A DNA stretch of 64,000 bases, taken from assembly GCF_037104765.1 (NCBI RefSeq), contig NZ_JBAWSY010000003.1, positions 307,907 to 371,906 of the forward strand, written 5' to 3'. This DNA is from Psychrobacillus mangrovi. GTDB taxonomy: Bacteria > Bacillota > Bacilli > Bacillales_A > Planococcaceae. A program made the position numbers and the translations under genes. Below, in pieces: positions 24,210 to 32,791 of the stretch. Positions within the stretch are counted from its first letter, which is position 1; the number at the start of each line of letters is the position of its first letter. The notes under the pieces were generated by a model. That model saw nothing but the letters and a program-made list of their open reading frames with translations, was not told where the DNA came from and ran no database searches.

Positions 24210-24847
24210 CTAACATAATATTATCATCACATCCTGTGAAATTGGAGCGTTTTGCTAAAGGTAAACTACCAGCTAATTTTTTCTTGACTAGAGGAGCAGG
24301 ACAAATGGTGCAACTAAAACCTATTACTCAGTTATTAAATATAAAAGGTAGTTGTATTGCAGGGGAAAGTACGGTGCTGGGGGTTGGAAAATTAGCAGGT
24401 TTTAGTCCAATTACCGATAATAAGATGACTGGCAACATAGACACAAATATTGATCTAAAAGCTAGATTAGCTTTAGAAGAGATTGTGGATAATGACATAG
24501 TTTATGTTCATGTAAAAGCACCAGATGTTAAAGGACATGATAATGAACCATTTGAAAAAGTAAAGTCCATTGAACTGTTTGATCGTATGGTAGGACTAAT
24601 TCATGATCAGTTACCGGAAAATGTATATATTTTAATCGCCGCTGATCATTCGACGCCTTGCGAAGTTGGAGAGCATACGGGGGAACCTGTTCCAATTCTT
24701 ATTTATGGCCCAGGAATACGAATAGACCGAAACAATAAGTATAATGAACTTGATTGTGCATATGGAGGATTAGGTCGCATAAAAGGTTTTGAATTTGTAA
24801 CCACTTTGCATGATTTAATGGGGAAAGTAAAAAAACAAGGTAATTAG
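24210..24847 (+). pseudogene. Cofactor-independent phosphoglycerate mutase (ApgM type), 5'-truncated
   Basis: The C-terminal half of an archaeal-type 2,3-bisphosphoglycerate-independent phosphoglycerate mutase: PANFFLTRGAGQM, VHVKAPDVKGHDN, metal-binding AADHSTPCEVGEHTGEPVP and the terminal helix. About half of the usual 400 residues are missing, including the region with the catalytic serine. Family-like sequence begins near 24210 (ILSSHPVKLERF), before the GTG at 24236, so the N-terminus was lost by deletion. The remaining frame is still open, which suggests the event is fairly recent. Confidence 0.8.
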
Positions 24848-24977
24848 TAAAGTGTTACTTGTATACAGGAGAGTATTTCTATCCAATTAAAATATCTTAT
24901 TTCACAAACCAAGTTTCTCAAAGGTTTGTTAGATTTAAGAAAATACGATACAATACAATAGGAAAGTGCTCGTCTAT

Positions 24978-25025
24978 GAAGCATTTATGGCTTTTTTAAA
25001 TGGACTAGCCTAATAAATATTAAAG
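24978..25025 (+). repeat. Degraded second copy of the lepA 3' end
   Basis: Matches the lepA end at 23318-23372 with a few substitutions and small gaps, including GAAGC, TTTATGGC, AGCCTAATAAAT and ATTAAAG. It is followed at once by a good terminator and hemW, so this looks like the original lepA end, left behind when an element brought a replacement end. Confidence 0.7.
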
Positions 25026-25029
25026 GTAG

Positions 25030-25050
25030 GGAGGCTATTGCCTCCTTTTT
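25030..25050 (+). terminator. Terminator next to the lepA-end remnant
   Basis: GGAGGC, four-base loop, GCCTCC, then TTTTT. Its position right after the duplicated lepA end suggests it was the original lepA terminator. Confidence 0.8.
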
Positions 25051-25075
25051 CCTTTTATAGAAAGTGGTGCATCCT

Positions 25076-26209
25076 ATGGTACGTGGTGTTTATCTCCACA
25101 TTCCTTTCTGTCATCAGATTTGCAATTATTGCGATTTTAATAAATTTTTCTTTCATAACCAACCGGTTGATGAATATATCGAATCTTTAGGAAAAGAAAT
25201 GCAGTTATGGGAAGAACAATTAAAGGGAGCTCAAATTGAAACTATTTTTATTGGCGGAGGAACTCCGACCTCTTTATCGGAATCTCAGTTGGAGCGATTA
25301 TTAAATTTAATCCATCAATTTCTTCCAATGGAAAGAGTAGTTGAATTTTCTTCAGAGGCTAATCCTGATGAATTAACATTCGAGAAAATGCAACTTATGC
25401 GACAATATGGGGTAAATAGATTAAGTATGGGTGTTCAGACGTTTGATCAAGATTTATTGAAAGTACTTGGTAGAACTCATTCAAATGAACATGTCTATGG
25501 AGTAATAGAAAATGCTAAGAAAATTGACTTCCCGTCTATTAGTATTGATTTAATGTATGGTTTGCCAAACCAAACAATGGAGCAATGGCAAAATTCGCTT
25601 CAACAGGCATACAGTCTAAACATTCCACATATTTCTGCCTATTCTTTATTGGTAGAGCCTAAAACGATTTTCTACAACTTAATGTCCAAAGGGAAACTTT
25701 CATTACCAGGGGAAGACTTGGAAGCAGATATGTATGGGTACTTGTTAGATGAAATGAAGAAGCAAGGATATAACCAATATGAGATTAGTAATTTCGCAAA
25801 GGAAGGGAAAGAATCCCGTCATAATTTAATATATTGGGATAATGATGAATACATTGGTCTTGGAGCAGGAGCGCATGGATATGCAAATGCCATTCGATAC
25901 TCTAACCATGGTCCTTTAAAAAAATACATGCATATGATCGATCAAAATGAAAAACCTATCATGATGCATAAAGTAGTAACTTCCAACGAAATGATGGAAG
26001 AGGAAATGTTTTTAGGTCTACGTAAAAATGTCGGAGTTTCGATAGATAGATTTAATCATCGATATAGTGAAACGATCCAAAATGTGTACGGAAAAGAATT
26101 AGAGGAACTACAACAAAAAGGATTCATAATCATTGAAAATAATCATGTGAAACTAACTAGACGTGGGCGATTTGTTGGAAATGAAGTATTTCAGTATTTT
26201 CTTCAATAA
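25076..26209 (+). CDS. hemW: HemW, radical-SAM heme chaperone
   Basis: Formerly annotated as oxygen-independent coproporphyrinogen oxidase; family members bind heme and deliver it. The radical-SAM cysteines are C12, C16 and C19 (CX3CX2C in FCHQICNYCDF), followed by GGGTPTSL and the HemN-like C-terminal domain (HNLIYWDNDEYIGLGAGAHG). It lacks the extra N-terminal Cys of true HemN, which fits HemW. The ATG after AAGTGGTG gives 377 aa. It is separated from lepA here by the island; the two are adjacent in B. subtilis. Confidence 0.93.
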   Translation: MVRGVYLHIPFCHQICNYCDFNKFFFHNQPVDEYIESLGKEMQLWEEQLKGAQIETIFIGGGTPTSLSESQLERLLNLIHQFLPMERVVEFSSEANPDELTFEKMQLMRQYGVNRLSMGVQTFDQDLLKVLGRTHSNEHVYGVIENAKKIDFPSISIDLMYGLPNQTMEQWQNSLQQAYSLNIPHISAYSLLVEPKTIFYNLMSKGKLSLPGEDLEADMYGYLLDEMKKQGYNQYEISNFAKEGKESRHNLIYWDNDEYIGLGAGAHGYANAIRYSNHGPLKKYMHMIDQNEKPIMMHKVVTSNEMMEEEMFLGLRKNVGVSIDRFNHRYSETIQNVYGKELEELQQKGFIIIENNHVKLTRRGRFVGNEVFQYFLQ

Positions 26210-26224
26210 TCTAAATCATATTCA

Positions 26225-26253
26225 TTGACAGTTTTCTATAGATTTGATACCTT
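26225..26253 (+). promoter_or_regulatory. Sigma-A-type promoter of the hrcA operon
   Basis: TTGACA, 17 bases, TACCTT, immediately upstream of the CIRCE operator. The -35 is perfect, the -10 poor. Confidence 0.5.
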
Positions 26254-26264
26254 TTATATGAGTA

Positions 26265-26291
26265 TTAGCACTCTCATAGAACGAGTGCTAA
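26265..26291 (+). promoter_or_regulatory. CIRCE operator (HrcA-binding site)
   Basis: TTAGCACTC, nine bases, GAGTGCTAA: an exact match to the CIRCE consensus. It lies between the promoter and hrcA, so HrcA should repress its own operon until heat shock. Confidence 0.97.
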
Positions 26292-26305
26292 CAGAGGTGA
26301 TAATC

Positions 26306-27343
26306 ATGCTAACTAATCGGCAATTATTAATATTGCAAGTAACGGTAGATGATTTTATTGATACCGCTCAACCAGTTGGATCTCGTCAGATTTCGAAAAA
26401 GGAGGAAGTACCATATAGTCCTGCTACTATTCGAAATGAAATGGCGGATCTAGAAGATATGGGATATTTAGAAAAAACGCATACTTCGTCTGGTCGTGTA
26501 CCGTCAGAAAAAGGGTACCGTTACTATGTAGACAATATGTTAACTCCACAACGAATATCGAAAGACGAGATAAAGCAAATTCGTTCAGTTTTTGAAGAAA
26601 GAATGGTGGAGACGGAGCAAATAATTCGCAAGTCGGCAAATATCTTGTCTGAATTGACGAATTACACCTCCATATTATTAGGGTTGGATGTTCTTAAACA
26701 TCGAGTAAAACGTTTTTCAATCGTTCCACTGTCAGAGGATTCGGCTGTTGCCATTATCGTTACAGATAGCGGACATGTTGAAAATCGAGTATTTTCTATT
26801 CCTGAAAGCTATAACTCATCGGACATTGAACGAATGGTTAATTTGTTAAATGACAGCTTAATAGGAGTACCTCTACATGAGGTTCCTATGAAATTAGAGG
26901 CTGTTACAAGCACGTTACTGAAACAACGTGTTGGGCATTTTAATAACCTCCTTAGTTCATTAAATAAAGCGATGACGATAGAGCATAAGGATAAACTATA
27001 CTACGGTGGAAAAATGCAACTACTAAATCAACCAGAATTTAATGATCTAGAAAAAGCTCGTAGTATAATGTACATGATCGATCATGTAAACCAAATACCT
27101 AGTATTTTTGCTCTTGATAAAAAAGGAATTCAGATAAGAATTGGATCTGAAAATAACCATCTCGCTATGGAGGACTGTAGCGTTATTACAGCTTCCTATG
27201 GTATTGGAGATGAACAAATGGGATCTATAGCAATTATTGGCCCTACACGTATGGATTATAAGCGTGTTGTTTCTTTACTGGATGTCATGAGTACTGATTT
27301 ATCAAGAGAATTATCTAGAATATTGCGAGGTCATCATGGGTAA
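26306..27343 (+). CDS. hrcA: Heat-inducible transcription repressor HrcA
   Basis: Represses the dnaK and groE operons by binding CIRCE; GroEL keeps it active. The N-terminal winged helix-turn-helix (MLTNRQLLILQ, YSPATIRNEMADLEDMGYL, HTSSGRVPSEKGYR) is followed by the GAF-like core and IGPTRMDYKRVV near the C-terminus. The start is the ATG five bases after GAGGTGA; the frame open to 26225 runs through the operator and is not coding. At 345 aa the length is normal. Confidence 0.97.
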   Translation: MLTNRQLLILQVTVDDFIDTAQPVGSRQISKKEEVPYSPATIRNEMADLEDMGYLEKTHTSSGRVPSEKGYRYYVDNMLTPQRISKDEIKQIRSVFEERMVETEQIIRKSANILSELTNYTSILLGLDVLKHRVKRFSIVPLSEDSAVAIIVTDSGHVENRVFSIPESYNSSDIERMVNLLNDSLIGVPLHEVPMKLEAVTSTLLKQRVGHFNNLLSSLNKAMTIEHKDKLYYGGKMQLLNQPEFNDLEKARSIMYMIDHVNQIPSIFALDKKGIQIRIGSENNHLAMEDCSVITASYGIGDEQMGSIAIIGPTRMDYKRVVSLLDVMSTDLSRELSRILRGHHG

Positions 27344-27358
27344 AGGAGAGTTGTGGAC

Positions 27359-27904
27359 ATGTCAAAACAAAAAGATGAAATTGTAGAAGAAGAAGTAGCA
27401 TCGAATGAAAATAACGAAGAAGTTAACGAGGAAAGTGTGGAAGAAGTAGTAGAAGTAGACGAACTTACACTTGTTAAACAACAACTTGAAGAAGAACAAG
27501 ACAAAGCAATTCGTTTGAGAGCAGACTTTGAAAACTATAAACGTAGGGTTCAATTAGATAAAGAAGCGGATTATAAGTATCGTGCACAATCTGTGTTAAA
27601 TGATATCTTACCAGTTCTAGACAATTTTGAACGCGCACTTGCAGTTAACGTAACATCGGAAGAGGCTGTATCTTTAGTTAAGGGATTAGAAATGGTCTAC
27701 CGTTCTTTACTAGATGCAGTAGCGAAAGAAGGCCTTGAAGTTATTGAAGCAGAAGGCGTTCCTTTCGATCCAAACTTCCATCAGGCAGTAATGCAAGAAA
27801 AGGACGATTCAAAAGAGTCAGGAATCGTGCTTCAAGAATTACAAAAAGGGTATAAGTTAAAGGATCGAATACTTCGACCTACTATGGTTAAGGTAAACGA
27901 ATAG
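27359..27904 (+). CDS. grpE: GrpE, nucleotide exchange factor for DnaK
   Basis: Releases ADP from DnaK. It has an acidic disordered N-terminus (about residues 1-35), a long helix with RADFENYKRRV and a C-terminal beta domain with GVPFDPNFHQAVMQ and KGYKLKDRILRPTMVKV. The ATG eight bases after GGAGAG is preferred to the GTG six bases earlier. It lies between hrcA and dnaK in the standard operon. Confidence 0.96.
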   Translation: MSKQKDEIVEEEVASNENNEEVNEESVEEVVEVDELTLVKQQLEEEQDKAIRLRADFENYKRRVQLDKEADYKYRAQSVLNDILPVLDNFERALAVNVTSEEAVSLVKGLEMVYRSLLDAVAKEGLEVIEAEGVPFDPNFHQAVMQEKDDSKESGIVLQELQKGYKLKDRILRPTMVKVNE

Positions 27905-27950
27905 TAATATTAACTTACTTATATCAGTTATAAATTAGGAGGAATAATAT

Positions 27951-29783
27951 ATGTCTAAAATTATTGGTATTGACTTAGGAACAACAAACTCATGTGTATC
28001 TGTATTAGAAGGCGGAGAACCAAAAGTAATTCCGAATCCAGAAGGTAATCGTACAACTCCATCTGTTGTAGCATTTAAAAACGGAGAAAAACAAGTTGGG
28101 GAAGTAGCTAAACGTCAATCTATTACAAATCCAAATACAATTGCATCTGTTAAACGCCTAATGGGTACGAACGAAAAAGTAACTGCTGAAGACAAAGAAT
28201 ATACTCCACAAGAAGTATCTGCAATGATTCTTCAATACTTAAAAGGATTTGCAGAAGATTACTTAGGTGAAAAAGTAACAAAAGCAGTTATTACAGTTCC
28301 TGCATACTTTAATGATGCTGAACGTCAAGCTACAAAAGATGCTGGCCGTATTGCAGGTCTTGAAGTTGAGCGTATTATCAACGAACCAACTGCTGCAGCA
28401 TTAGCTTACGGATTAGATAAAATGGATCATGATGAAAAAATTCTAGTCTACGATTTAGGTGGAGGTACATTTGACGTATCTATTCTAGAACTTGGTGATG
28501 GTGTATTTGAAGTATTGGCTACAGCTGGTGATAATCGTCTTGGTGGAGATGACTTTGACCAAGTAATTATGGATTATTTAGTACAAGAATTTAAAAAAGA
28601 TAATGGTATTGACTTATCTCAAGATAAAATGGCTGTTCAACGTCTAAAAGACGCTGCAGAAAAAGCGAAAAAAGATTTATCAGGTGTAACATCAACACAA
28701 ATTTCTCTTCCTTTCATTACTGCAGGAGATGCAGGTCCACTTCACTTAGAAGTAACAATGACTCGTGCTAAATTTGATGATTTAACTGCACATCTAGTAG
28801 AGCGTACAATGGTACCAACTCGTCAGGCACTAAAAGATGCTGGTCTAACCTCATCACAAATTGATAAAGTAATTCTTGTAGGTGGATCTACTCGTATTCC
28901 TGCAGTTCAAGATGCTATTAAAAAAGAAACTGGTAAAGAACCACATAAAGGTGTTAACCCAGATGAAGTAGTAGCAATGGGTGCTGCTGTTCAAGGTGGA
29001 GTACTAACTGGAGATGTGAAAGACGTTGTTCTTCTTGACGTTACGCCACTATCTTTAGGTATTGAAACAATGGGTGGAGTATTTACTAAATTGATTGAAC
29101 GTAATACAACTATCCCAACATCAAAATCTCAAACATTTTCAACTGCAGCTGACAACCAACCAGCAGTAGATATTCACGTATTACAAGGTGAACGTCCTAT
29201 GTCAGCAGATAACAAAACACTTGGTCGTTTCCAACTTGCGGATATTCCACCAGCACCACGTGGTGTTCCACAAATAGAAGTTACATTTGATATCGACAAA
29301 AATGGTATCGTTAATGTTAAAGCGAAAGATTTAGGGACACAAAAAGAGCAAAACATTACAATTCAATCGAACTCTTCACTTTCTGATGAAGAAATCGAAC
29401 GTATGGTAAAAGAAGCAGAAGCTAATGCAGAAGCGGATAAAGCTCGTAAAGAAGAAGCGGAAGTTAAAAATGAATCGGATCAATTAGTCTTCATGACAGA
29501 GAAAACTCTAAAAGATTTAGAAGATAAAGTATCCGAAGAAGAGAAAAAATCTGCTGAAGAAGCAAAAGAAGAGTTAAAAGCTGCATTAGAAGCTGGTAAT
29601 TTAGAAGACATTAAAGCAAAAAGAGATAAATTAAACGAAATCGTTCAACAACTTACAATGAAACTTTACGAACAAGCACAAGCAGATGCTGCTAATGCAG
29701 GTCAAGCAGACGGTGGTCAAGCGGATGACGGTGTTGTAGATGCTGAATTTGAAGAAGTAAACGACGACGACAAAAACAAGTAA
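27951..29783 (+). CDS. dnaK: Chaperone DnaK (Hsp70)
   Basis: ATP-dependent chaperone. The nucleotide-binding domain (about residues 1-360) shows IIGIDLGTTNSCV, VPAYFNDAERQATKDAG, VYDLGGGTFDVS and VGGSTRIPAVQ. The interdomain linker VVLLDVTPLSLG and the substrate-binding domain follow, then a helical lid with an acidic tail. At 610 aa it is the Gram-positive form, which lacks the segment of about 24 residues found in Gram-negative DnaK. The ribosome-binding site TTAGGAGGAA is strong and the codons look optimised. Confidence 0.98.
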   Translation: MSKIIGIDLGTTNSCVSVLEGGEPKVIPNPEGNRTTPSVVAFKNGEKQVGEVAKRQSITNPNTIASVKRLMGTNEKVTAEDKEYTPQEVSAMILQYLKGFAEDYLGEKVTKAVITVPAYFNDAERQATKDAGRIAGLEVERIINEPTAAALAYGLDKMDHDEKILVYDLGGGTFDVSILELGDGVFEVLATAGDNRLGGDDFDQVIMDYLVQEFKKDNGIDLSQDKMAVQRLKDAAEKAKKDLSGVTSTQISLPFITAGDAGPLHLEVTMTRAKFDDLTAHLVERTMVPTRQALKDAGLTSSQIDKVILVGGSTRIPAVQDAIKKETGKEPHKGVNPDEVVAMGAAVQGGVLTGDVKDVVLLDVTPLSLGIETMGGVFTKLIERNTTIPTSKSQTFSTAADNQPAVDIHVLQGERPMSADNKTLGRFQLADIPPAPRGVPQIEVTFDIDKNGIVNVKAKDLGTQKEQNITIQSNSSLSDEEIERMVKEAEANAEADKARKEEAEVKNESDQLVFMTEKTLKDLEDKVSEEEKKSAEEAKEELKAALEAGNLEDIKAKRDKLNEIVQQLTMKLYEQAQADAANAGQADGGQADDGVVDAEFEEVNDDDKNK

Positions 29784-29795
29784 GACGAGTAATTT

Positions 29796-29845
29796 GTTAA
29801 GTGAGAAAAGTCAAAGACCGATTTCGGCTTTGGCTTTTCTTACTG
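29796..29845 (+). terminator. Hairpin between dnaK and dnaJ
   Basis: Long imperfect stem: AGAAAAG and CAAAG on the left pair with CTTTGGCTTTTCT on the right around CCGATTTCGG. There is no long T-run, so it may only partly terminate or may stabilise the dnaK end. Confidence 0.6.
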
Positions 29846-29873
29846 TTTAGCACCAAAAGGGACTATAAGTTTT

Positions 29874-29903
29874 TTGCTATTCGGATTTTGTCCATGTTAC
29901 AAT
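29874..29903 (+). promoter_or_regulatory. Possible sigma-A promoter of dnaJ
   Basis: TTGCTA, 18 bases, TACAAT, about 40 bases before dnaJ. It would allow dnaJ-prmA-rsmE-mtaB to be transcribed without the CIRCE promoter. Confidence 0.45.
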
Positions 29904-29942
29904 TATCTTTATGTGCAGGTTAACAGAGCAGGAGAGTGAACT

Positions 29943-31064
29943 ATGAATAAACGTGATTATTATGAAGTGCTTGGTTTAACAAAAGGCGCTTCCCAAGATG
30001 AAATTAAAAAAGCATATCGTAAGCTTTCCAAACAATATCACCCTGATATTAATAAAGAAGCTGACGCAGAGGAAAAGTTTAAAGAGATATCAGAAGCTTA
30101 TGAAGTGTTAAGTGATGAACAAAAACGTGCCCAATATGATCAATTTGGTCATGCTGGTCCAAACCAAGGCTTTGGTGGTTTTGGTGGTGGAGCAGATGGT
30201 TTTGGCTTCGAAGATATTTTTAGCTCATTTTTTGGAGGGGGAGGCTCTCGCCGCCGTGATCCAAACGCGCCAAGAAAAGGTAGTGATCTTCAATACTCTA
30301 TGACCATTGAGTTTGAAGAGGCCGTATTTGGTAAAGAGACAGAAATAGAAATTTCAAAAGAAGAAAATTGTGATACATGCTCAGGAACTGGCGCAAAACC
30401 AGGTACACATCCTGAAACCTGTACGCATTGTAATGGTGCAGGTCAAGTTAGTGTGACACAAGATACACCATTTGGCCGTATTCAAACAAAACGCACATGT
30501 AATCAATGTCATGGAACTGGTAAAATGATTAAAGATAAATGTTCTACATGTCACGGAAAAGGTACTGTAAATCAACGCAAAAAAATTAAAGTGTCAATTC
30601 CAGCTGGAGTGGATGATGGTCAACAGCTTCGTGTAAGTGGTCAAGGGGAACCAGGTATAAATGGCGGTCCTGCTGGAGACTTATATATTGTATTCCGTGT
30701 TAAAGCAGATCCACGTTTCGAACGAGATGGCGATGATATTTATTATGAATTACCACTAACTTATGCCCAAGCGGCTTTAGGTGATGAAATCGAAGTCCCT
30801 ACTGTGCAAGGGAAAGTGAAATTAAAGATACCAGCAGGAACACAGTCACAAACTAAATTCCGCTTAAAAGGAAAAGGCGTGAAAAACGTTCATGGTTACG
30901 GTGTCGGAGATCAACACGTTATTGTCAAAGTTATCACTCCTAAAAAATTGACAGAAAAACAAAAACAATTACTTCGTGAATTTGCTGAGATTAGCGGGGA
31001 TATACCTGAAGAGCAAGGTAGTTCATTATTTGATAAAATAAAAAGAACGATAAAAGGTGAGTAA
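29943..31064 (+). CDS. dnaJ: Chaperone DnaJ (Hsp40)
   Basis: Co-chaperone that delivers substrates to DnaK and stimulates its ATPase. It has the J domain with HPD (QYHPDI, near residue 33), a Gly/Phe-rich segment (about 75-105), four zinc-binding CxxCxGxG repeats (CDTCSGTG, CTHCNGAG, CNQCHGTG, CSTCHGKG) and the C-terminal beta domains. All features are intact over 373 aa. The ATG follows AGGAGAGTG. Confidence 0.98.
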   Translation: MNKRDYYEVLGLTKGASQDEIKKAYRKLSKQYHPDINKEADAEEKFKEISEAYEVLSDEQKRAQYDQFGHAGPNQGFGGFGGGADGFGFEDIFSSFFGGGGSRRRDPNAPRKGSDLQYSMTIEFEEAVFGKETEIEISKEENCDTCSGTGAKPGTHPETCTHCNGAGQVSVTQDTPFGRIQTKRTCNQCHGTGKMIKDKCSTCHGKGTVNQRKKIKVSIPAGVDDGQQLRVSGQGEPGINGGPAGDLYIVFRVKADPRFERDGDDIYYELPLTYAQAALGDEIEVPTVQGKVKLKIPAGTQSQTKFRLKGKGVKNVHGYGVGDQHVIVKVITPKKLTEKQKQLLREFAEISGDIPEEQGSSLFDKIKRTIKGE

Positions 31065-31080
31065 AGGAGTTGTGCGCAGG

Positions 31081-32025
31081 GTGAAATGGTCTGAACTATC
31101 TATTCATACAACAAATGAAGCAGTAGATGCTGTAAGTAATATTTTGCATGAAGCTGGTGCGAGTGGGGTAGTCATTGAAGACTCTGATGAGTTAGTTAGA
31201 GAAAGAGAAGATCGATTCGGTGAAATCTATAGTTTAAATCCAGACGATTTCCCTGTTGATGGAGTTCGTGTAAAAGCTTATTTAGCAGAAACTAGCTTTC
31301 TATTAGAAACGGTAGAAGAGATCAAGCTCGCGATTAATAACTTACAAAATTTTAATATCGATATTGGACACAATATCGTAACAGTACAAGAAGTGGACGA
31401 GGAAGATTGGGCAACTGCTTGGAAAAAATACTACCATCCTGTGAAAATATCTAATCTTTTTACAATCGTGCCCACATGGGAAGATTATGAACGAGTAAGT
31501 ACAGATGAACTAATTATAGAATTAGATCCAGGAATGGCTTTTGGAACTGGTACTCATCCTACAACTGTAATGTGCCTTCAAGCTTTAGAGAAAACTGTCC
31601 AACCGAATTCAAAAGTAATTGATGTAGGAACTGGTTCAGGAGTGCTCTCTATTGGAGCAGCTAAACTTGGTGCAACATCTATACAAGCTCTTGATTTGGA
31701 CGAAGTAGCTGTGGCTTCTGCAAAAGAAAATATTATTATAAATAATGTAGATCATTTGATAGAGGTTACACACGGTAATTTACTTGACAATGTAAATGAA
31801 CAAGCTGATATTGTAATTGCGAATATTTTAGCTGAAATTATTATGACATTTACAGATGATGCCTTTTCTATTGTCAAAGATGGAGGCTTGTTTATTACAT
31901 CCGGTATAATTTCTGCTAAAAAAGAAGATGTGAAAAATGCTTTGCAAAAATCTGGCTTTGAAATTGAAGAAGTGATGATGATGGAAGACTGGGTAACAAT
32001 CATTTCAAAAAAACCACTTCAATAA
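31081..32025 (+). CDS. prmA: Ribosomal protein L11 methyltransferase PrmA
   Basis: Trimethylates lysines of ribosomal protein uL11. The N-terminal substrate-recognition domain (about residues 1-115) is followed by motif I DVGTGSGVLSIGA, LDLDEVAVASAKEN and NILAEI. I start at the GTG that gives (M)KWSELSIHTTNEA, as in B. subtilis PrmA; AAAGGAG lies 11 bases upstream. An ATG at 31057 precedes that site and overlaps dnaJ, so it is less likely. Confidence 0.93.
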   Translation: MKWSELSIHTTNEAVDAVSNILHEAGASGVVIEDSDELVREREDRFGEIYSLNPDDFPVDGVRVKAYLAETSFLLETVEEIKLAINNLQNFNIDIGHNIVTVQEVDEEDWATAWKKYYHPVKISNLFTIVPTWEDYERVSTDELIIELDPGMAFGTGTHPTTVMCLQALEKTVQPNSKVIDVGTGSGVLSIGAAKLGATSIQALDLDEVAVASAKENIIINNVDHLIEVTHGNLLDNVNEQADIVIANILAEIIMTFTDDAFSIVKDGGLFITSGIISAKKEDVKNALQKSGFEIEEVMMMEDWVTIISKKPLQ

Positions 32026-32035
32026 GGAGATTGTT

Positions 32036-32776
32036 ATGCAACGTTATTTTACGGATGTCCCAATAAACGAAAATAATATGGTTACAATAACAGGCGAGGA
32101 TGCGCATCATATGATTCAAGTGATGCGCATGTCACCTGACGATCAAGTATATGTAGTTGTAGAAAAAATGACATATACGATGAAAATTATAGAAGGGACT
32201 TCAAAGGAAGTCCTCTTAAAAGTTGTTGAACAACAGAGTAATTCAAACGAAATGCCAATTGAAGTATCCATTGTATGTGGCCTACCTAAAGGCGATAAGT
32301 TGGAATTGATTACTCAAAAAGCAACAGAACTTGGAATGCATACACTTTATCCATTTGAAGCAAAAAGATCAATTGTAAAATGGAATAAAGAAAAAAACGA
32401 AAAGAAGCTTGTTCGTCTGCAAAAGATTGCAAAAGAAGCAGCAGAGCAATCTCATCGATCGAAGATACCTACTATACATAGTCCTATAAATTTAAATGAG
32501 CTTTTAGAAATTTCTAAAAGATATGATGTGAAGTTTGTAGCAGATGAAGAAGATGCAAAACAAGAGCAACGTAAAAAGTTTGCCGAGCAATTAAAAAAGG
32601 TGTATGATAAAAAATCGATACTTATTGTATTTGGTCCAGAAGGTGGATTAGATCGCTCCGAAGTACAAGTATTACTAGAAAATGATTTTCAACCAATTTC
32701 ACTAGGGCCAAGAATTTTAAGAACCGAAACTGCCCCATTATATGCGCTTGCTGCAATTTCCTATGAATATGAATGA
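32036..32776 (+). CDS. rsmE: 16S rRNA (uracil-1498-N3)-methyltransferase RsmE
   Basis: A SPOUT-class methyltransferase for U1498 of 16S rRNA. It has an N-terminal PUA-like part (QRYFTDVP, ITGEDAHHMIQVMRM) and the knotted SAM-binding end with VFGPEGGLDRSEV and SLGPRILRTETAPLYAL. At 246 aa it has normal length. It lies ten bases after prmA, with AAGGAG before the ATG, and in the B. subtilis order prmA-rsmE-mtaB. Confidence 0.96.
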   Translation: MQRYFTDVPINENNMVTITGEDAHHMIQVMRMSPDDQVYVVVEKMTYTMKIIEGTSKEVLLKVVEQQSNSNEMPIEVSIVCGLPKGDKLELITQKATELGMHTLYPFEAKRSIVKWNKEKNEKKLVRLQKIAKEAAEQSHRSKIPTIHSPINLNELLEISKRYDVKFVADEEDAKQEQRKKFAEQLKKVYDKKSILIVFGPEGGLDRSEVQVLLENDFQPISLGPRILRTETAPLYALAAISYEYE

Positions 32777-32791
32777 AAGAGGTGTAAGGAT

